A program made the translations under genes and the position numbers. Of a DNA stretch of 64,000 bases, positions 22,990-34,215 are shown piece after piece (position 1 is the first letter of the stretch; each line of letters opens with the position of its first letter). Origin of the DNA: Cycas panzhihuaensis. Taxonomy: Eukaryota > Cycadophyta. The notes under the pieces were generated by a model. It made no database searches. It was not told where the DNA came from and saw only the letters and a program-made list of their open reading frames with translations. Where the stretch lies: NCBI GenBank assembly GCA_023213395.1, contig CM041465.1:216945741-217009740 (forward strand). Direction: 5' to 3'.

Positions 22990-24790
22990 CTTTGCGCAAA
23001 CGATTCATCGTTTGACGGATATAATTTGTGTCTGGTCGTACAATAGTTGGTGGGATTCAAATTCCCTGCGACCGACAATGGTCCATGAGGATTGCAAGAT
23101 CTCTTAATGCATTCAATTGTGCCAATGTCAGCTTTTCCCCCTTGTGCAACTTCAGAACTTCTTCCTTCGCTTCATTGTATAGTTGCTTTGTCCTTGATAG
23201 ATCTTGTTGTAAATGACATATCTTTGTCCAAAACTTAGTCACATGTTCTACATCTTCTTCTATCTCAAGTATCCATGTGCCCAATTTATATATTACCTCG
23301 TGTAACCCTGGGGGAATTTTCTAATGGAAGTGATTTTTAAATGCTTGAATTTTGAGTGTGATTTTGTCAATATCTCTTACCCAAGTCAAAATGAATTCCT
23401 TCAAAAATTCCAAATGAGCTTTTGTCGCTGCCAACTTTTCTTCGAGCTTCTGAATCCTTTGCATATCTAGTGGAGGTCTTCAATTCCTCTGTTCCAATTC
23501 TGTTACAAGCTGTCTTGTCACCCTTGTGAGGAAGGAAGTCTTCCATTGAGAGACATCTTGCGGGTCACAACTCATCGGAACAAGACCTTCTTCCAAATAT
23601 TCCTCAGATTGATTGAATTCTACTTCTGGTGCTTGATTATTTAATGCTTCTAAAATTTTTTGTCATCTCTTTTCCACTGCCAATTTTCTTCTTCTATGTT
23701 TCTCCTCCTCTTCACACTTTAATGGTTCAATTATTCTTGCCTTTTTCTGTACTTGTTTTGCTTCTTCCTTTTCTGTGGCAGGTTCTTCTCCTACTTTTCA
23801 TTTCCCTTCTCTTATTTCTGCTTTCCTACTCCTTTCTTCTCTTTTCCTCTAGTTTTGTGCCCCTACAGGATTTTGCGGCATTGCCTCTGCTTGCAGTTTT
23901 TCCTCTATTTCTTCTTCTCTTACAGGACACGACTGGGGAGTGCTCGCTTGCCATTGTAGGTGAAGCCAATTACTAACTTGTTCATGTAGCTGAGTTAATG
24001 GCAAAGAACCTCATCCTTGTTGTCTTGAATATAATTTTGTCCATTTTGCCAAGAGAGGTTGTCCTTCCTTAACCTCTGGCAATTGAATACCTGGACATTG
24101 TGAAAACAACAAACCTTGAAACATAGTAGGATAGAAAAATAAGACAGATTGAGTAGCAGCTTTTACAACTTCTAGATTTTTCAAGAATTTAGTAGCAATA
24201 AATTTGGCCCAATTAAACTTTTGGCCTTCCATAACTTTAATCAAGATGGTATGCAAATGAGTGGGCACAAATGAGTTCTTTTGTCCCAAAATAACTCTCG
24301 TAAATATAAAATGAGCTATCCAGTGCATTTCTCTGGATGAAATTCCCGAAATTTGGATTCCTGAGGTAGAAACATTTGATTCTTTAGCCCCAATTTCATG
24401 TGCGGCTTGTTCCTTGGATATCTGTTTATCCTTGGGAATATCCGGACCTTCATTGGGTAGCCCTGTTACCTTTGCAATCGCCTCTGCTGAAAAATCCAAC
24501 AGGAATGGTCACCGTAGCACTAATGCGATTATCGTTGATAGAAAGCTATATATATTTGGAAGAACCTCGACCAACACATACTGGTTCAATCCCGCGGCTA
24601 TCATCTTCTTTTTACATTCATCTTCAAATTCCATTTCCTGCCATTGTCTTCGTATCTACTCATCGTTCGATTCTCGGAAAGTGACTGTCATTCGCTACCA
24701 TTTTGCTATCATCATTTTTTCTCCTTTCCCTTCTTCCTTCCTTGCGCAGGATTCTCTATGTAATTTGATTAACATCGATCTTTAAAAATA
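22990..24790 (-). pseudogene. Extra reading frame between integrase and 3' LTR of gypsy G
   Basis: A long - strand frame, broken in a few places, lies after the integrase. The best piece (24499-24011, 162 aa) has 'FSAEAIAKVTGLPNEGPDIP', an aromatic/basic middle ('HWIAHFIFTRVILGQK') and 'KEGQPLLAKWTKL'. A Lys/Glu/Arg-rich segment follows (about 23950-23650), then a predicted coiled coil (23284-23057, with heptads of I/L such as 'LQQDLSRTKQLYNEAKEEVLKL'). It has no membrane segment, so an env-like role is not indicated. The first part faintly recalls plant mobile domain proteins carried by some transposons, but I would not assign it. The position, sense to pol, is like that of extra ORFs in some plant gypsy lineages. 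Confidence 0.55.
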
Positions 24791-25065
24791 AATTAATTCA
24801 CAGCTGTCATATTAATGCACTTGCCTTCTTTCTGTCTTGTCGCAATCATGGAAAAGCGATCCTTATAGATTGCGATCGGTTCATTCTTAATAACGATCGT
24901 CTCCTATGTTCGTGCCACCTTAATTGCTCTACCACGATTTCGCCTATTAATGAGGAGGTAACTATTGCCGATTGTGTCTTTAATTAACCTCTCATAGTTT
25001 GCCTTTTCATGATGGCCATGATTACTACCATATGTTTTGTGTCAATTTTTTTTTTTAAAAAGATC

Positions 25066-26469
25066 TCATTTGTAAGGTTCTAACCTATTACCATTTACCA
25101 CCTTTGGCAGAGTTTTACCATCAAGTTGTCCAAGTTGGACTGCCCCATTCTTGCCAATACGAATTACCTTGTATGGTCCTAACCAGCATAATTTCAACTT
25201 ACTTGGTTTTGTACAAAATTTACTATCGTACATCAGTACCAAATCACCTTCATGAAATTCTTGTACTCTTAAGTGTCGGTCATGCCAAGCCTTTAGTTGT
25301 TTTTTCGTTTTCATTTCCCACAATGCTTGTGCCATTTTTTCATCTAATTTAAATAGCTTCATGATCCTCTCGTTCCACGAGTCTTGCTCGTTCATCTGTA
25401 GTTGAACAACCATTCGAAAGCTTTCCACTTGGAATTCCAATGGAAGTACTGCTTCTAACCTGTATACCAACTGAAAAGGTGTTTGTTTATGTGGTTGCTT
25501 AATCGTTGTTTGATCCACCCAAAGGACAGAATGCAATCGTTCTGCCCAATCCGTTCTTCCTTCATTGTAGATCTTGGATAAAGCTGTCTTCAAAATTTTG
25601 TTAGTGCTTTCTACTTAACCATTGGCTCTAGGTTAGTAGGGAGAAGATTGAAAATGCTGAATTATGAATTTATTAGTCAATTGCTTTATAGTACCATTTA
25701 AAAAACTACTACCCTGATCTGATACTAGTTCTAATGGACAACCAAAATGGACAATGATGTCTTCATATAGAAATTTCGCAGTACTTCTTGCGTCACAATG
25801 CCTGAAAGGTCGAGCGTCTATCCATTTCGTGAAGAAATCAGTGGCCACTAATATGTATATCGCATTCGTACGCTTTGCTAGAGGACTTATCGGTCTGATA
25901 AAATCCAAACCCTATTTCTCAAAGGGTGCTTGCGCCAGGATTGGATGTAGGGGCATAAAGTGACATTTACGAGGCTTGCCCACTTGCTGGCAAACATCGC
26001 AACTCTTTATCCATTTTGCCGCATCTTCAAATATCGATGGCCACCAAAAGCCTGCTAACAAAATCTTTTGGACTGTGGGTTCCACACCTTGATGCTTGGT
26101 CGCAACTCCTTCGTGTGCTTCCCATAAGATGCCTTGTACCTCATGTTCTAATATGCAGTGTCTAAGCATACCATTTGAACCCATCTTGTATAACATTCCT
26201 CGTATCAGTTGGAAGGGGAAAGTTTTACGAATAAAACTTTGTCGTTCCACTTGTTCTAATCCTCTGGGTGTCTGTCTAGTGGTCAAATATTCTATGATCC
26301 CTTCATACCATTTTGGTATGGCCTTCATAGAAAATAATTGCATGTTGGGGAAGTCGTCTGATACTCCTGTAGCCGGTTTCCCGCCTATCCCCCTTGATAG
26401 CACATCTGGTATTGTATGTTTGTTCCCTTTCTTAACCACAATTTTGAAATTAAACTCTTGAAACAACAT
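25066..26469 (-). pseudogene. Gypsy G integrase (nearly continuous)
   Basis: The frame continues from RNase H at 26469. It shows 'KGNKHTIPDVLSRG' (the end of RNase H/tether), an HHCC zinc module with 'EAHEGVATKHQG' and 'CDVCQQVGKPRK' (about 26170-25960), then the DDE core. The first Asp lies in 'LVATDFFTKWID' (25850), the second in 'LVSDQGSSFLNG' (25720), and the Glu near 25600 in 'VESTNKILKTAL'. The C-terminal GPY/F module 'LGPYKVIRIGKNGAVQL' is at about 25160-25110, and the frame ends at 25066 after 'NRLEPYK'. Integrase would insert element DNA into chromosomes. Stops or shifts at about 25910 and 25620 break it. Confidence 0.85.
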
Positions 26470-26472
26470 CAG

Positions 26473-27710
26473 TCATCTGTTGATTCTGCCTTGCATAATG
26501 GGTTTATTTATCAAATATTTCAAGGCTTGATGATCTACATAAAAGATGAATATGTTGGCTAATAGATAATGTCTGAATTTTTGCAAGGCATAGACCATGC
26601 CTAAGCCTTCTTGCTCAGTGACTGAGTAATTCTGTTCGGCAGGAGTCAATTTCCTACTGGCAAAGTGAATAGGTAGGTCTATATTACTATCCCCAGGTTG
26701 AGTTAAGACACATCCGATTGCCATCAACGAAGCATCGACATGTACATGGAATGGTCGGTCCCAATCTGGAAACCTTAAAATAGGAGCTTTTGCGATTTTC
26801 TTTTTTAACAAATCAAATGTTAATTGCTGTCGCAATTTCCATTTCCAAGCTATCTTTTTCTTGAGCAGATTCTCTAAGGGATTTGCAATCTGTGCATACC
26901 CTTTTATAAATTTCCGATAATAACCTGTCATGCCAAGAAAAGCTTTTACCTGCTCCATTGTTTTTGGTGCCTAAAAGTTCAAAATTATTGTTACCTTACC
27001 TGGGTCTGTTCGTAGACCATCCTTGCTCATAATATGCCCCAAGAGAGATCCAAAGGGAATAAGGAATGTATATTTTGTCAAATTCAAGGAGAGTTTACTT
27101 TTTCAACACATTTCCAACATTAATCTCAAATTCGTCGAATGATTCTTCAATAATGAATATCGAAAAAGACTTCAATTGACTTACCAATTGCATGTCAAAA
27201 AATATTCAGGATTATTCTCTGAAAGGTGGTTGGTGCATTCGTTAATCCAAAGGGCATAACCTTGTAAGCGTATGTCCCCCATTTTGTGACAAAAGTCATC
27301 TTCAACTGATCCTGTTCTGCAATTTTCACTTGATTATATCTGCTAAAACCATCTGTGAATGAATATACTGCATGGCCTGCTACCTTTTCCAGAATATTTT
27401 TGCAAACGGTATTGGGAATGGATCTTTTTTTGTTGCTTTGTTTAGGGCTCTATAATCCACGCAGACACGAAGCTTCCCGTTCTTTTTGGGTACTACCACC
27501 ATTGGACTTACCTATTTGCTGGTTTTGACTTCAAAAATATAGCCGACTTCCAATAATTTATCCAATACAGCCTTAACTTTTTCCTTATATTTTGGATTCA
27601 TCTGCTAAGGACGCTGATGTATGGGCTTTATTCTCTCCATTAATTCAATTCGGTGTTCTACCAATTCTGGTGTTATCCCTTTTAAATCTTGGTAGGACCA
27701 GGCAAAAACA
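26473..27710 (-). pseudogene. Gypsy G reverse transcriptase and RNase H, broken
   Basis: RT starts with 'SEYKDVFAWSYQDLKGI' (about 27730), then '[28 protein letters not shown]' as two adjoining segments (27500-27410), and later 'LGHIMSKDGLRTDPGK'. Stops and frameshifts crowd 27400-27000, and no intact F/YxDD catalytic box is readable there. From 26958 the frame is open: 'VKAFLGMTGYYRKFIKGYAQIA' (RT thumb), RNase H 'FHVHVDASLMAIGCVL' with the first Asp, 'YSVTEQEGLGMVYAL' with the Glu, and 'FYVDHQALKYL' with the next Asp. RNase H therefore keeps its catalytic residues although RT is lost. Confidence 0.85.
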
Positions 27711-27959
27711 TCTTTGTATTCTGAAAATAAATTTATAGCTTGCTAAACAGTATCGTTATCCCAATAGTCTCCTATTAAGATCATTTGGTGATGTTCTTCT
27801 GTGCTCAAATTTATTTGTTGTATTTTAAATTGTTCATTCTACACTATTCTGCCATCTTCATTCAACTTGTATGCTTGCGTTTGATCAATTATTCTACTTC
27901 CATATTCCATATTGGAATATTCACCAAGAGATTCACAATCCTTATCCACCGCTTCGATT

Positions 27960-28330
27960 TGATTATAGCTCTACTCAATTTCAATCCCAGGGGCGCTCAT
28001 CATTTTTGAAATTCCCAAGTCATGGTTATGGTGTGAAAAAGCTTTGCAAAACTTATTGCTGAGTAAATTCCATTTTGTCATCTTTATTTTTTCACACTGA
28101 TTGTACCACAAACCCAAAATTCCTTCCAGAGTCTGGGCCCATGTTTATACCCATTCACCTTTTGGAATTTGCTTCATTTTCCAAATTTGTTCACACTTTC
28201 TTATATGAGTCATGGGGTCATCATTATCTCGAAATATTGGCAATTCATTATCTTGTTTTTGAAATCTTAATAAAAGATTTTTGCACAATTCGTTTCATGA
28301 TCTAAATTTGCTACCATAAATCGAAAACTA
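27960..28330 (-). pseudogene. Second gag-like domain between protease and RT of gypsy G
   Basis: On the - strand, 28250 down to about 28030 reads as a retrotransposon gag (capsid) domain: 'DNDDPMTHIRKCEQIW', a stop at the usual aromatic position, then 'TLEGILGLWYNQ' and 'KWNLLSNKFCKAF'. The pattern D-P-x2-H-x2-K, T-L-E-G-x4-W-Y and W-x2-L-x3-F is the Retrotrans_gag signature. The element has its own gag at 29.6-30.9 kb with the same type of domain. This one lies after the protease and before 'SEYKDVFAWS' of RT, in a pol spacer of about 1 kb. It may be a duplicated domain or a captured gag fragment. Confidence 0.55.
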
Positions 28331-28831
28331 TGTCGTAGCTTGCCATTCAAAAGACAATGAGAACAAGTAACAAAAATCTTCATGCTGATTATTATTTGTT
28401 AACAATTGAGTACAATATTCTATATGGTTGTTTGCCTGATTTGCTTGACCCCAGAATTTATTTCCTTTTGTGAAACTTTCTTCCAAGCTCCTTGTGCTTT
28501 CTTTTGTTTGGAGATTTGCCGCTTCATCTTTTGTTGGGTCTTCTGATTCCGGAGAGTCCATACATGCTTCCAGCTTGTAGCAAGAAGCAGATTCCGTTTC
28601 TTCCCAAGCATTCTGCAACCAATTCATCATGTATGTTGACGATGCACTACTTGGTACATTTGGTTGAAGCTAGTAAACAATTTTCGAACATGGGCTTACA
28701 GTGGGCTCTAATCCCATAGTTGTAGATGATGCTCATTCATCATCAACTATCTTCTCAATCTGAGGGCCATCTGAGCATAATGGTAGAGTCACAACTTTAT
28801 TTCTTGTTTTCAGCATAAATGTGAATTCTCT
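28331..28831 (-). other. Spacer between protease and gag-like domain
   Basis: Contains an open - strand frame (28630-28328, 100 aa) rich in Glu, Lys, Asn and Gln without recognisable domain. It probably forms part of the pol polyprotein spacer of gypsy G. Confidence 0.4.
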
Positions 28832-29236
28832 CTAGTCTTGGATGGCTTTTGTAGCTAATAACCAAGGTCTTCCTAGTAATGCTGGATATGTTCTCTTTTC
28901 ATTCTGCATTTGCACCACTGCAAAATCCAATAGGACAGTGATTCCTGCAACTATGGTTAGTACGTTCATTAATGTTCCCATTGGTCTCACCTGCAACTGG
29001 TTGGCCAATCTTATTGAATAGTCTGGGGCAACCATTTCCAGCCTTCCCAATTCAATCCAAGAAGACTCAGGGAGCACATTAACTCCTGATCCTCCATCCA
29101 CGATTGTTTTACATAGCATCGCCTGAAAAATAATCATTGGGACGCTTGGGTGAACCCCTTTTTCTTTGACAGCTCTCATTACAGGCTTTTTTATCTGGTT
29201 TAAAACCAACTGTTGAAAATACCAGCCTCCCACCAT
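28832..29236 (-). pseudogene. Gypsy G aspartic protease
   Basis: An open frame of 134 codons shows the retropepsin active site 'TIVDGGSGVNVLPESSW', where the D-[ST]-G triad reads D-G-G, the flap region, and the second psi-loop 'YPALLGRPWLLATKA'. The wider form 'MLCKTIVDGGSGVNVLP' is that of plant gypsy proteases of the Tat/Athila sort. It would process the gag-pol polyprotein. The Ser/Thr-to-Gly change at the second active-site position is unusual and may impair it. Confidence 0.8.
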
Positions 29237-29559
29237 TTGAATACAACAACAATGGGGATTGAGACTCCTAGTTCAATTAATAAATCCTTAACTGTCTGAA
29301 GCCTTAACTATGGATTCATACCTTCTTTTGGCTGAATTTTTTTAGGGGCTACTCGTCACTTATATGTTTGACCTTTAAATTGTCCTTCATGCTGGGATTC
29401 TTCTTACTGAGCTTTGCTAATTGCATCTTGCAGAATCTTCACATCTTCCTGGAGTCTTTGTTTTTCTATTACTGGATTCGAGAAACTCTCTTGAACAGGT
29501 GTTGAAGTTACTTTCCTGCTTCATGTTTGCAACTGGAGGGGCACTTCCTTATTTGGAAC

Positions 29560-30950
29560 GATCACGACCAAATTAGCATTCTGTGTTTTATTTTTTGGAC
29601 AATTTGTCCACTCATGATCCACCGGTCCACATTCTTCATAGATGAATTCTCCACCCTTTTTCTCTAATGGACAGTCTGATCTAAAATGACCTCATCTTTG
29701 GCATAGAAAACAACGGACTAGCTTTGTTTTCCCTTTATATTGCCTTCCTATTTTTTTCGGCTTTTGCAGGAATACATTGTGGACATCATTTTTAGGTTGA
29801 GAAAAACATTTCCACGTATTGCGGTTAGTTTTTCTACAATATTCACACCATGTTGGCGCTTTATTATGCTCATTCCTTAGATGACCTTGTTGATTACACC
29901 GTGGTGGACACCATATATTATCTTGTGACTTTTTCAAATGCAACCTAGCTAATTCTACAAATAATTTCTCCATCTCTTGGTTTTGGTGCATGTTAGCTGG
30001 TATCGCCATTAATGGTTGTTGTCTTAATGCTTCCACCTCCTTTCTCAGTGCTTCGATCTCCAGATTTATTCCCATCTTGGGTGTTTGATTATATGTTCCA
30101 CTGATGATGGCTGAGAAAAAGCTAGACCCATTTGTCCCGTTTGTTGATTTGCCCATTAAGAGTATGCAGTCTTCATTTGATTTTCAAACTTTAGGGCTAG
30201 CACATGTACTTGTTTATAATTATTCATCGGGTGCAACATGACTTTATCCCTCAATTGTGGAATTAAGCCTTGAACAAAATATTTCATCGCTAGCATCGGA
30301 CTAATTGCTATTATTGGTTGTATTTTGCTCATTATTATCCTCATTCGACCATCAAAATCATTTATAGATTTTTCGGGATATTGTTTTGTTTCTTCTAGGG
30401 CCTGAAAAATGGCCATGGGGTCTCTCAATTTTTGGAATCGATCCAAAAATTGGTCTTGCAATCTATCCCATGATAGATTCTGTGCTGCAACATACTGGAA
30501 CCATGCAATTACTACTTCCCGCAAAGTGGAAAAAATTGGGCTTTTATCTCCACTAGATCTGTGTCTTTCTTTATTTTTAGCATATTTTTAAATAATGCTA
30601 AACGATCTCTTGGCTCTGTCGATCCATCAAATTGTATACTCGAAAAGGCAGAGTCGTTTTGTACAATTATATAAGGTCCAACTGGTCCTGCTCCGCTCCC
30701 TTGGCCCATTCCGCTTAACGACGGGTTGCCACTTCCTCCTACATTGGTAAATGATGACTGATTTGATGATGGACCTTTGCCTCCCAAGTTCTCACATCGG
30801 GGTGGGCTTCCCTGCCTGCACTCCCCCTTGGGCTTACCATTGTGGACTTAAACAAGGGATTCAAAATATGACTTAAAGGGATTCTAACTTTCAACCAATG
30901 ATGGTTCCACTCCCTATCTGTTGTACTATTTGCACTTTCCAACAAAAACT
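29560..30950 (-). pseudogene. Gypsy G gag with zinc knuckles, broken
   Basis: Three overlapping open stretches (30945-30739, 30787-30512, 30524-30156 and 30156-29692) make one gag in the right order. The capsid domain shows 'IQFDGSTEPRDRLALFKNML', 'AQFFPLCGK' and 'IAWFQYVAAQNLSWDRLQDQF'. Three Cys/His boxes follow: 'CPPRCNQQGHLRNEH', 'CEYCRKTNRNTWKC' and a CX2CX4HX4C knuckle 'CFLCQR-GHFRSDC' that contains a TGA stop (29692). A further C-x4-H-x4-C box lies near 29625. The N-terminal part is missing here; it lies at 34216-34500 in the inverted block. Gag would form the particle and bind RNA. Confidence 0.75.
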
Positions 30951-30960
30951 ATCCCAACAC
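30951..30960. other. Left inversion breakpoint (gypsy G / copia H)
   Basis: On the - strand the copia protease region (gttgggatagtttttgttg) runs straight into gypsy gag (gaaagtgcaaatagtac). A short ttgttggaaagtgcaa match occurs near 31210 as well, so microhomology could have helped the join. Confidence 0.55.
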
Positions 30961-31925
30961 CTTTAATAGGAATAGCTCTCGTATCCCCAAGAATGATATT
31001 TGCATCACTAGAATTTAAGTCCCATGCAATAAAATTCCCTACGCACTAGAGTCAAGGATCCAAGAGCCCCTTTGTTCTGTTGATATAATAGGCGAAATCA
31101 AATACTTCAATGTAATGAGCGACAACACCCTTTCCTTTATCATTTTGGCGTGCTTTTATTGGTCTATCCTCTTGAACCAACAACTCTTTTCCTTATGGCC
31201 ATTCTTCTTACAGTAATTGCACTTTCCAACAAATTTCTTCTTCTTCTCTCAACATGTTTCTCAAGCCTTTTCTGGATTTTTTCCCCCGCGATCACCATCT
31301 TTCATCTACATCTAAATGACTAAGGCACGATTGGATTCAAAACCCCCCAGTATGCCATGCTGTTTCAACTTGGCATCTTCAACTAGAAAGAAATTTTTCA
31401 ACGATTCAAATGTTTCACCTTCTATAACTTCATCTCTGGCATAGATAATTTGAAAGGTACTAAACACAGTTAGTAGTTTCCACATAGTGATCACAAATAG
31501 CATCTATTTGTCAATTGAGTCTTCTTTTATCTCTTCTAGCTTGTTCTTCAAATTTGTTATTTTGTTCAAGTAGGTGCTTATGTTCTCTTCCTCGACAACA
31601 ACATTCAACAACTCCATCATCAACATAACTCAAGGATTTGATTTCTTTTCTTCAAACTTCTTATTTAATTTCATCAAGATCTCATGCATAATCTCCAGGT
31701 TGTGAACAAGAGCTCTCTAATCTAAAGCCAACGACAACTTCAGCTACCTAATGATAGTAAATTATTTCTCTTCAAATTTCTCTTTTTCCTTTGCATCTAT
31801 TAGAATAACAATAGCCTTCTCTTTGGTAATTTTCCATAATTGATTTACCATTAAAACAAGCTCCACATTTGCCTTCCATTCACTGAAGTTATTGCCATTA
31901 AAATCACTTGTGACAATTTCTCCAT
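30955..31925 (-). pseudogene. Copia H gag and protease start
   Basis: The gag reading starts near 31925 with 'FNGNNFSEWKANVEL' and includes the open stretch 31503-31312 ('DEVIEGETFESLKNFFLVEDAKLK'). The zinc knuckle at about 31215-31170 is intact, C-N-Y-C-K-K-N-G-H-K-E-K-S-C. The protease active site follows near 31060 and reads W-I-L-D-S-S-A, a Gly-to-Ser change of the D-S-G-A motif. Frames shift several times between these points. The sequence stops at the breakpoint at about 30955. Confidence 0.7.
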
Positions 31926-33229
31926 TCTATATATGGTGCAAAAAACTGAGCCCATAGTAACCAATGATCCTCTAGACAATAGAAAAAATACATGGCAACA
32001 CTTTCACACACTTGCATCCAAATTTTAAAACTCTGAACAACAATCCACACTCAACAAAGCATCCATTTGCCAAAATATTGGCCGAGCAACAAGATTTTTA
32101 GGCCTACATGCTCCACACACTTTAATATAAATCTTTCGTAGGCTCTAGGACAAATACATTGCACCCAACACTCTCCGGGCAACACAAAGTCCCTCAAAAA
32201 AATGACTTTCAACTAACAAAACATGAAAATGGCTATACCCAATGGCCTCTAGAGGTAAATTTTATAAAAAACATAAAAATCACCAATTTTTTTGCTCGAA
32301 ATGGCGAATTTTTTCACAAAACGATCAAGTGCCATATATGCAATGGCTTTCCACCTTGTAATATTCCAAATTTGAAACAGAATATGCTAAATGGGCAGTG
32401 GTGATTTTTTTACACCCATGCGTCTAATTTATAATAGTCTCAACTCAAAACATGTGCTAAAACACACTTTAATATATGTAATATATTTACTTAGGTTTTA
32501 ATTTTAGTATATAATAGATACCTTTTCTCAAAAGTTGCCTATGTCCAAAAACAAACTGACACACCACGTTTATAATAATTCCATCTCCACTGCTTCTTAA
32601 ACGACATCCATGGCCAACACAGAACACTCACATGCTTCCAATGGCCACAAAAACCCTCACCCAACTCTAAACAAAATGATTAGTTTACAAACAACCGCCT
32701 ACAACTCACCAACAAACACCAAATCACCTTCACACAAAAGAACACAACAACACACCACAAGCTACAAGTAGAAAATTCCCAAAACATAATTAATTTCACT
32801 CATATGAGGTGCCAATAGCCTTGCTATTGTCTTAACAATAAATTTTGATGCCCAATGTTGCCAAATGGAGATTAAATGGAGCCCAACTTTTTTAAAATGA
32901 GCCCAATGCAACCCACCACTAATAAGTCACCTTGAAATACAGCGTAACAAGCATATGGAGTCCCCAACATGCCCAACTAACCCTGGAACGCTCTAATATG
33001 AGCCCAACACAGTCTAAATAGTGCCCAACATTGATTTATAACCATACATAGTGATAAAATCCTATTGACAAGCGAATTCCACCTGCTCAATGAACATTGC
33101 ACCTCTGTGACGTTCTTTTAGTTGTCAGAGAAGATAAAATTGCTACAAGCATGGCTCTCACCAACATTACTAGGCAACCTTTGATCCCATCACCTTCACC
33201 GAATCATAGCCTTAGTTATGTATGTCTAT

Positions 33230-33244
33230 TAAACTATAATACCA
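33230..33244 (-). promoter_or_regulatory. Primer binding site of copia H
   Basis: On the - strand tggtattatag follows the LTR end cttcaca directly. It resembles the tRNA-iMet site TGGTATCAGAG with C-to-T type changes. Confidence 0.6.
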
Positions 33245-33479
33245 TGTGAAGAAACATGCATACATGTTTTCTAAACTATAGGATATTGATCATACATAAC
33301 GAGCAAAGTATCAAAAAGCAAAGCACACACAGAACACAGGTTTTTACATGAAAAAACCATTTAGTAAAAAACCCACAACAAAAAATCAATCAAACATATT
33401 TATTCCACTTTATTGAATTTACAATGGGCTCTAGGATCTTTTATAATCCCCCAAACAGTGTGTCCAACCCATTGATTGC
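33245..33479 (-). repeat. Copia H 5' LTR, right part, inverted
   Basis: Reverse complement of the last 230 bp of the LTR at 45135-45458. It ends at 33479 with attgc (33475-33479), the second copy of the gypsy target duplication, just before the gypsy LTR. Confidence 0.8.
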
Positions 33480-34133
33480 TGCGTGTGGGCAAAACTGCAC
33501 ACACAATTTTGAAAAGGAAATTTGACTTTTGGATTACGAGCGGGTTGTAGTCAAGGAGCAACTACCAGCAGATCGTGGTTTGGGCCGTGATCGCGAGCAG
33601 ATCGTGGTTTGGGCCGTGATCGCGAGCAGATCGTGGTTCGGGTCGTGATCGCAATCAAATTGCAGTTCGGGTCGAGGTTGCGAGCAGATCGCAGTTCGGA
33701 TCGAGATTGCGAACTGATCACAGCCAGTCAGAAGCACAAGTTGATCATAGTCAAAAACATAATTACGAACAAATTGTAATTGAGGACCACGATAAAATAA
33801 TAATTTGAATGTACTTTGAAACACTGATGAATCAACTGTTGTTTCAGTTGTAACCAATGACAGTTGAAACCATTGGGAATTATGGATAAATGACAGTGAA
33901 AGGGGGAGGGTTGAAACAACAATGATGATGATGAGTACTTTGTAGAATCTTATCGTTGTAAGCTTGATTAGCAGTCGACTTTCTGTGTACTGCCAAGTCT
34001 ACGTCTAGTTGTGGCAGGACCAAACGCAGTTCCCTATCTTAATGGTATTATGTTCTGTATCATATCAGTGTTCCTTGTGCTTGCCTTATTCATTGATGGG
34101 TGTTTTGGTAGACGAATAGGTGCACGACACACA
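33480..34133 (+). repeat. Gypsy G 5' LTR, 654 bp, inverted relative to the element body
   Basis: Starts TGCGTGTGGGC and ends CGACACACA. It is the inverted partner of 22140-22851 and is about 58 bp shorter because it has about six, not eight, 29-bp units (roughly 33546-33720). Two of its units are identical. Confidence 0.85.
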
Positions 34134-34134
34134 T

Positions 34135-34147
34135 TGGTTCTGCTGCC
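34135..34147 (+). promoter_or_regulatory. Putative primer binding site of gypsy G
   Basis: tggttctgctgcc begins one base after the LTR end and has the TGG expected to pair with the CCA end of a tRNA. I cannot say which tRNA. Confidence 0.5.
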
Positions 34148-34215
34148 TAATGAAATTCAGGCGATTCAAAAACATCAAAATGGATAGAGCCGAATAAATA
34201 AATTGGACCTCTTCC

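Larger units (their letters stand above)
22140..30950 (-). mobile_element. Ty3/gypsy element G, main body with 3' LTR
   Basis: On the - strand the order is gag, protease, RT, RNase H, integrase with a GPY/F module, an extra reading frame, a polypurine tract and the 3' LTR. This order is diagnostic of Ty3/gypsy. No chromodomain follows the integrase, so it is probably outside the chromoviruses. The matching 5' LTR with primer binding site and gag start lies at 33480-34535 in opposite orientation because of an inversion. The gcaat/attgc target duplication at 22135-22139 and 33475-33479 ties the two LTRs to one insertion into a copia LTR. The reading frames are broken but far better kept than those of the copia copies in the first 14 kb. 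Confidence 0.85.
30955..33244 (-). mobile_element. Copia H internal 5' half, inverted
   Basis: On the - strand, from 33244 down: a primer binding site, a leader of about 1.3 kb without frames, gag, a zinc knuckle and the start of the protease. It belongs to the same copia as 41790-45458. The last ~280 bp (30955-31240) overlap the sequence at 41790-42055, so this piece is present twice, in opposite orientation. Confidence 0.75.

Noticed and set aside
23629-23976. Open + strand frame of 115 aa, strongly hydrophobic (Phe/Leu-rich), looks like a membrane protein
   Set aside because: It is antisense to the Lys/Glu-rich part of the extra gypsy frame; codons for Lys/Glu read backwards give Phe/Leu. 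No independent support.
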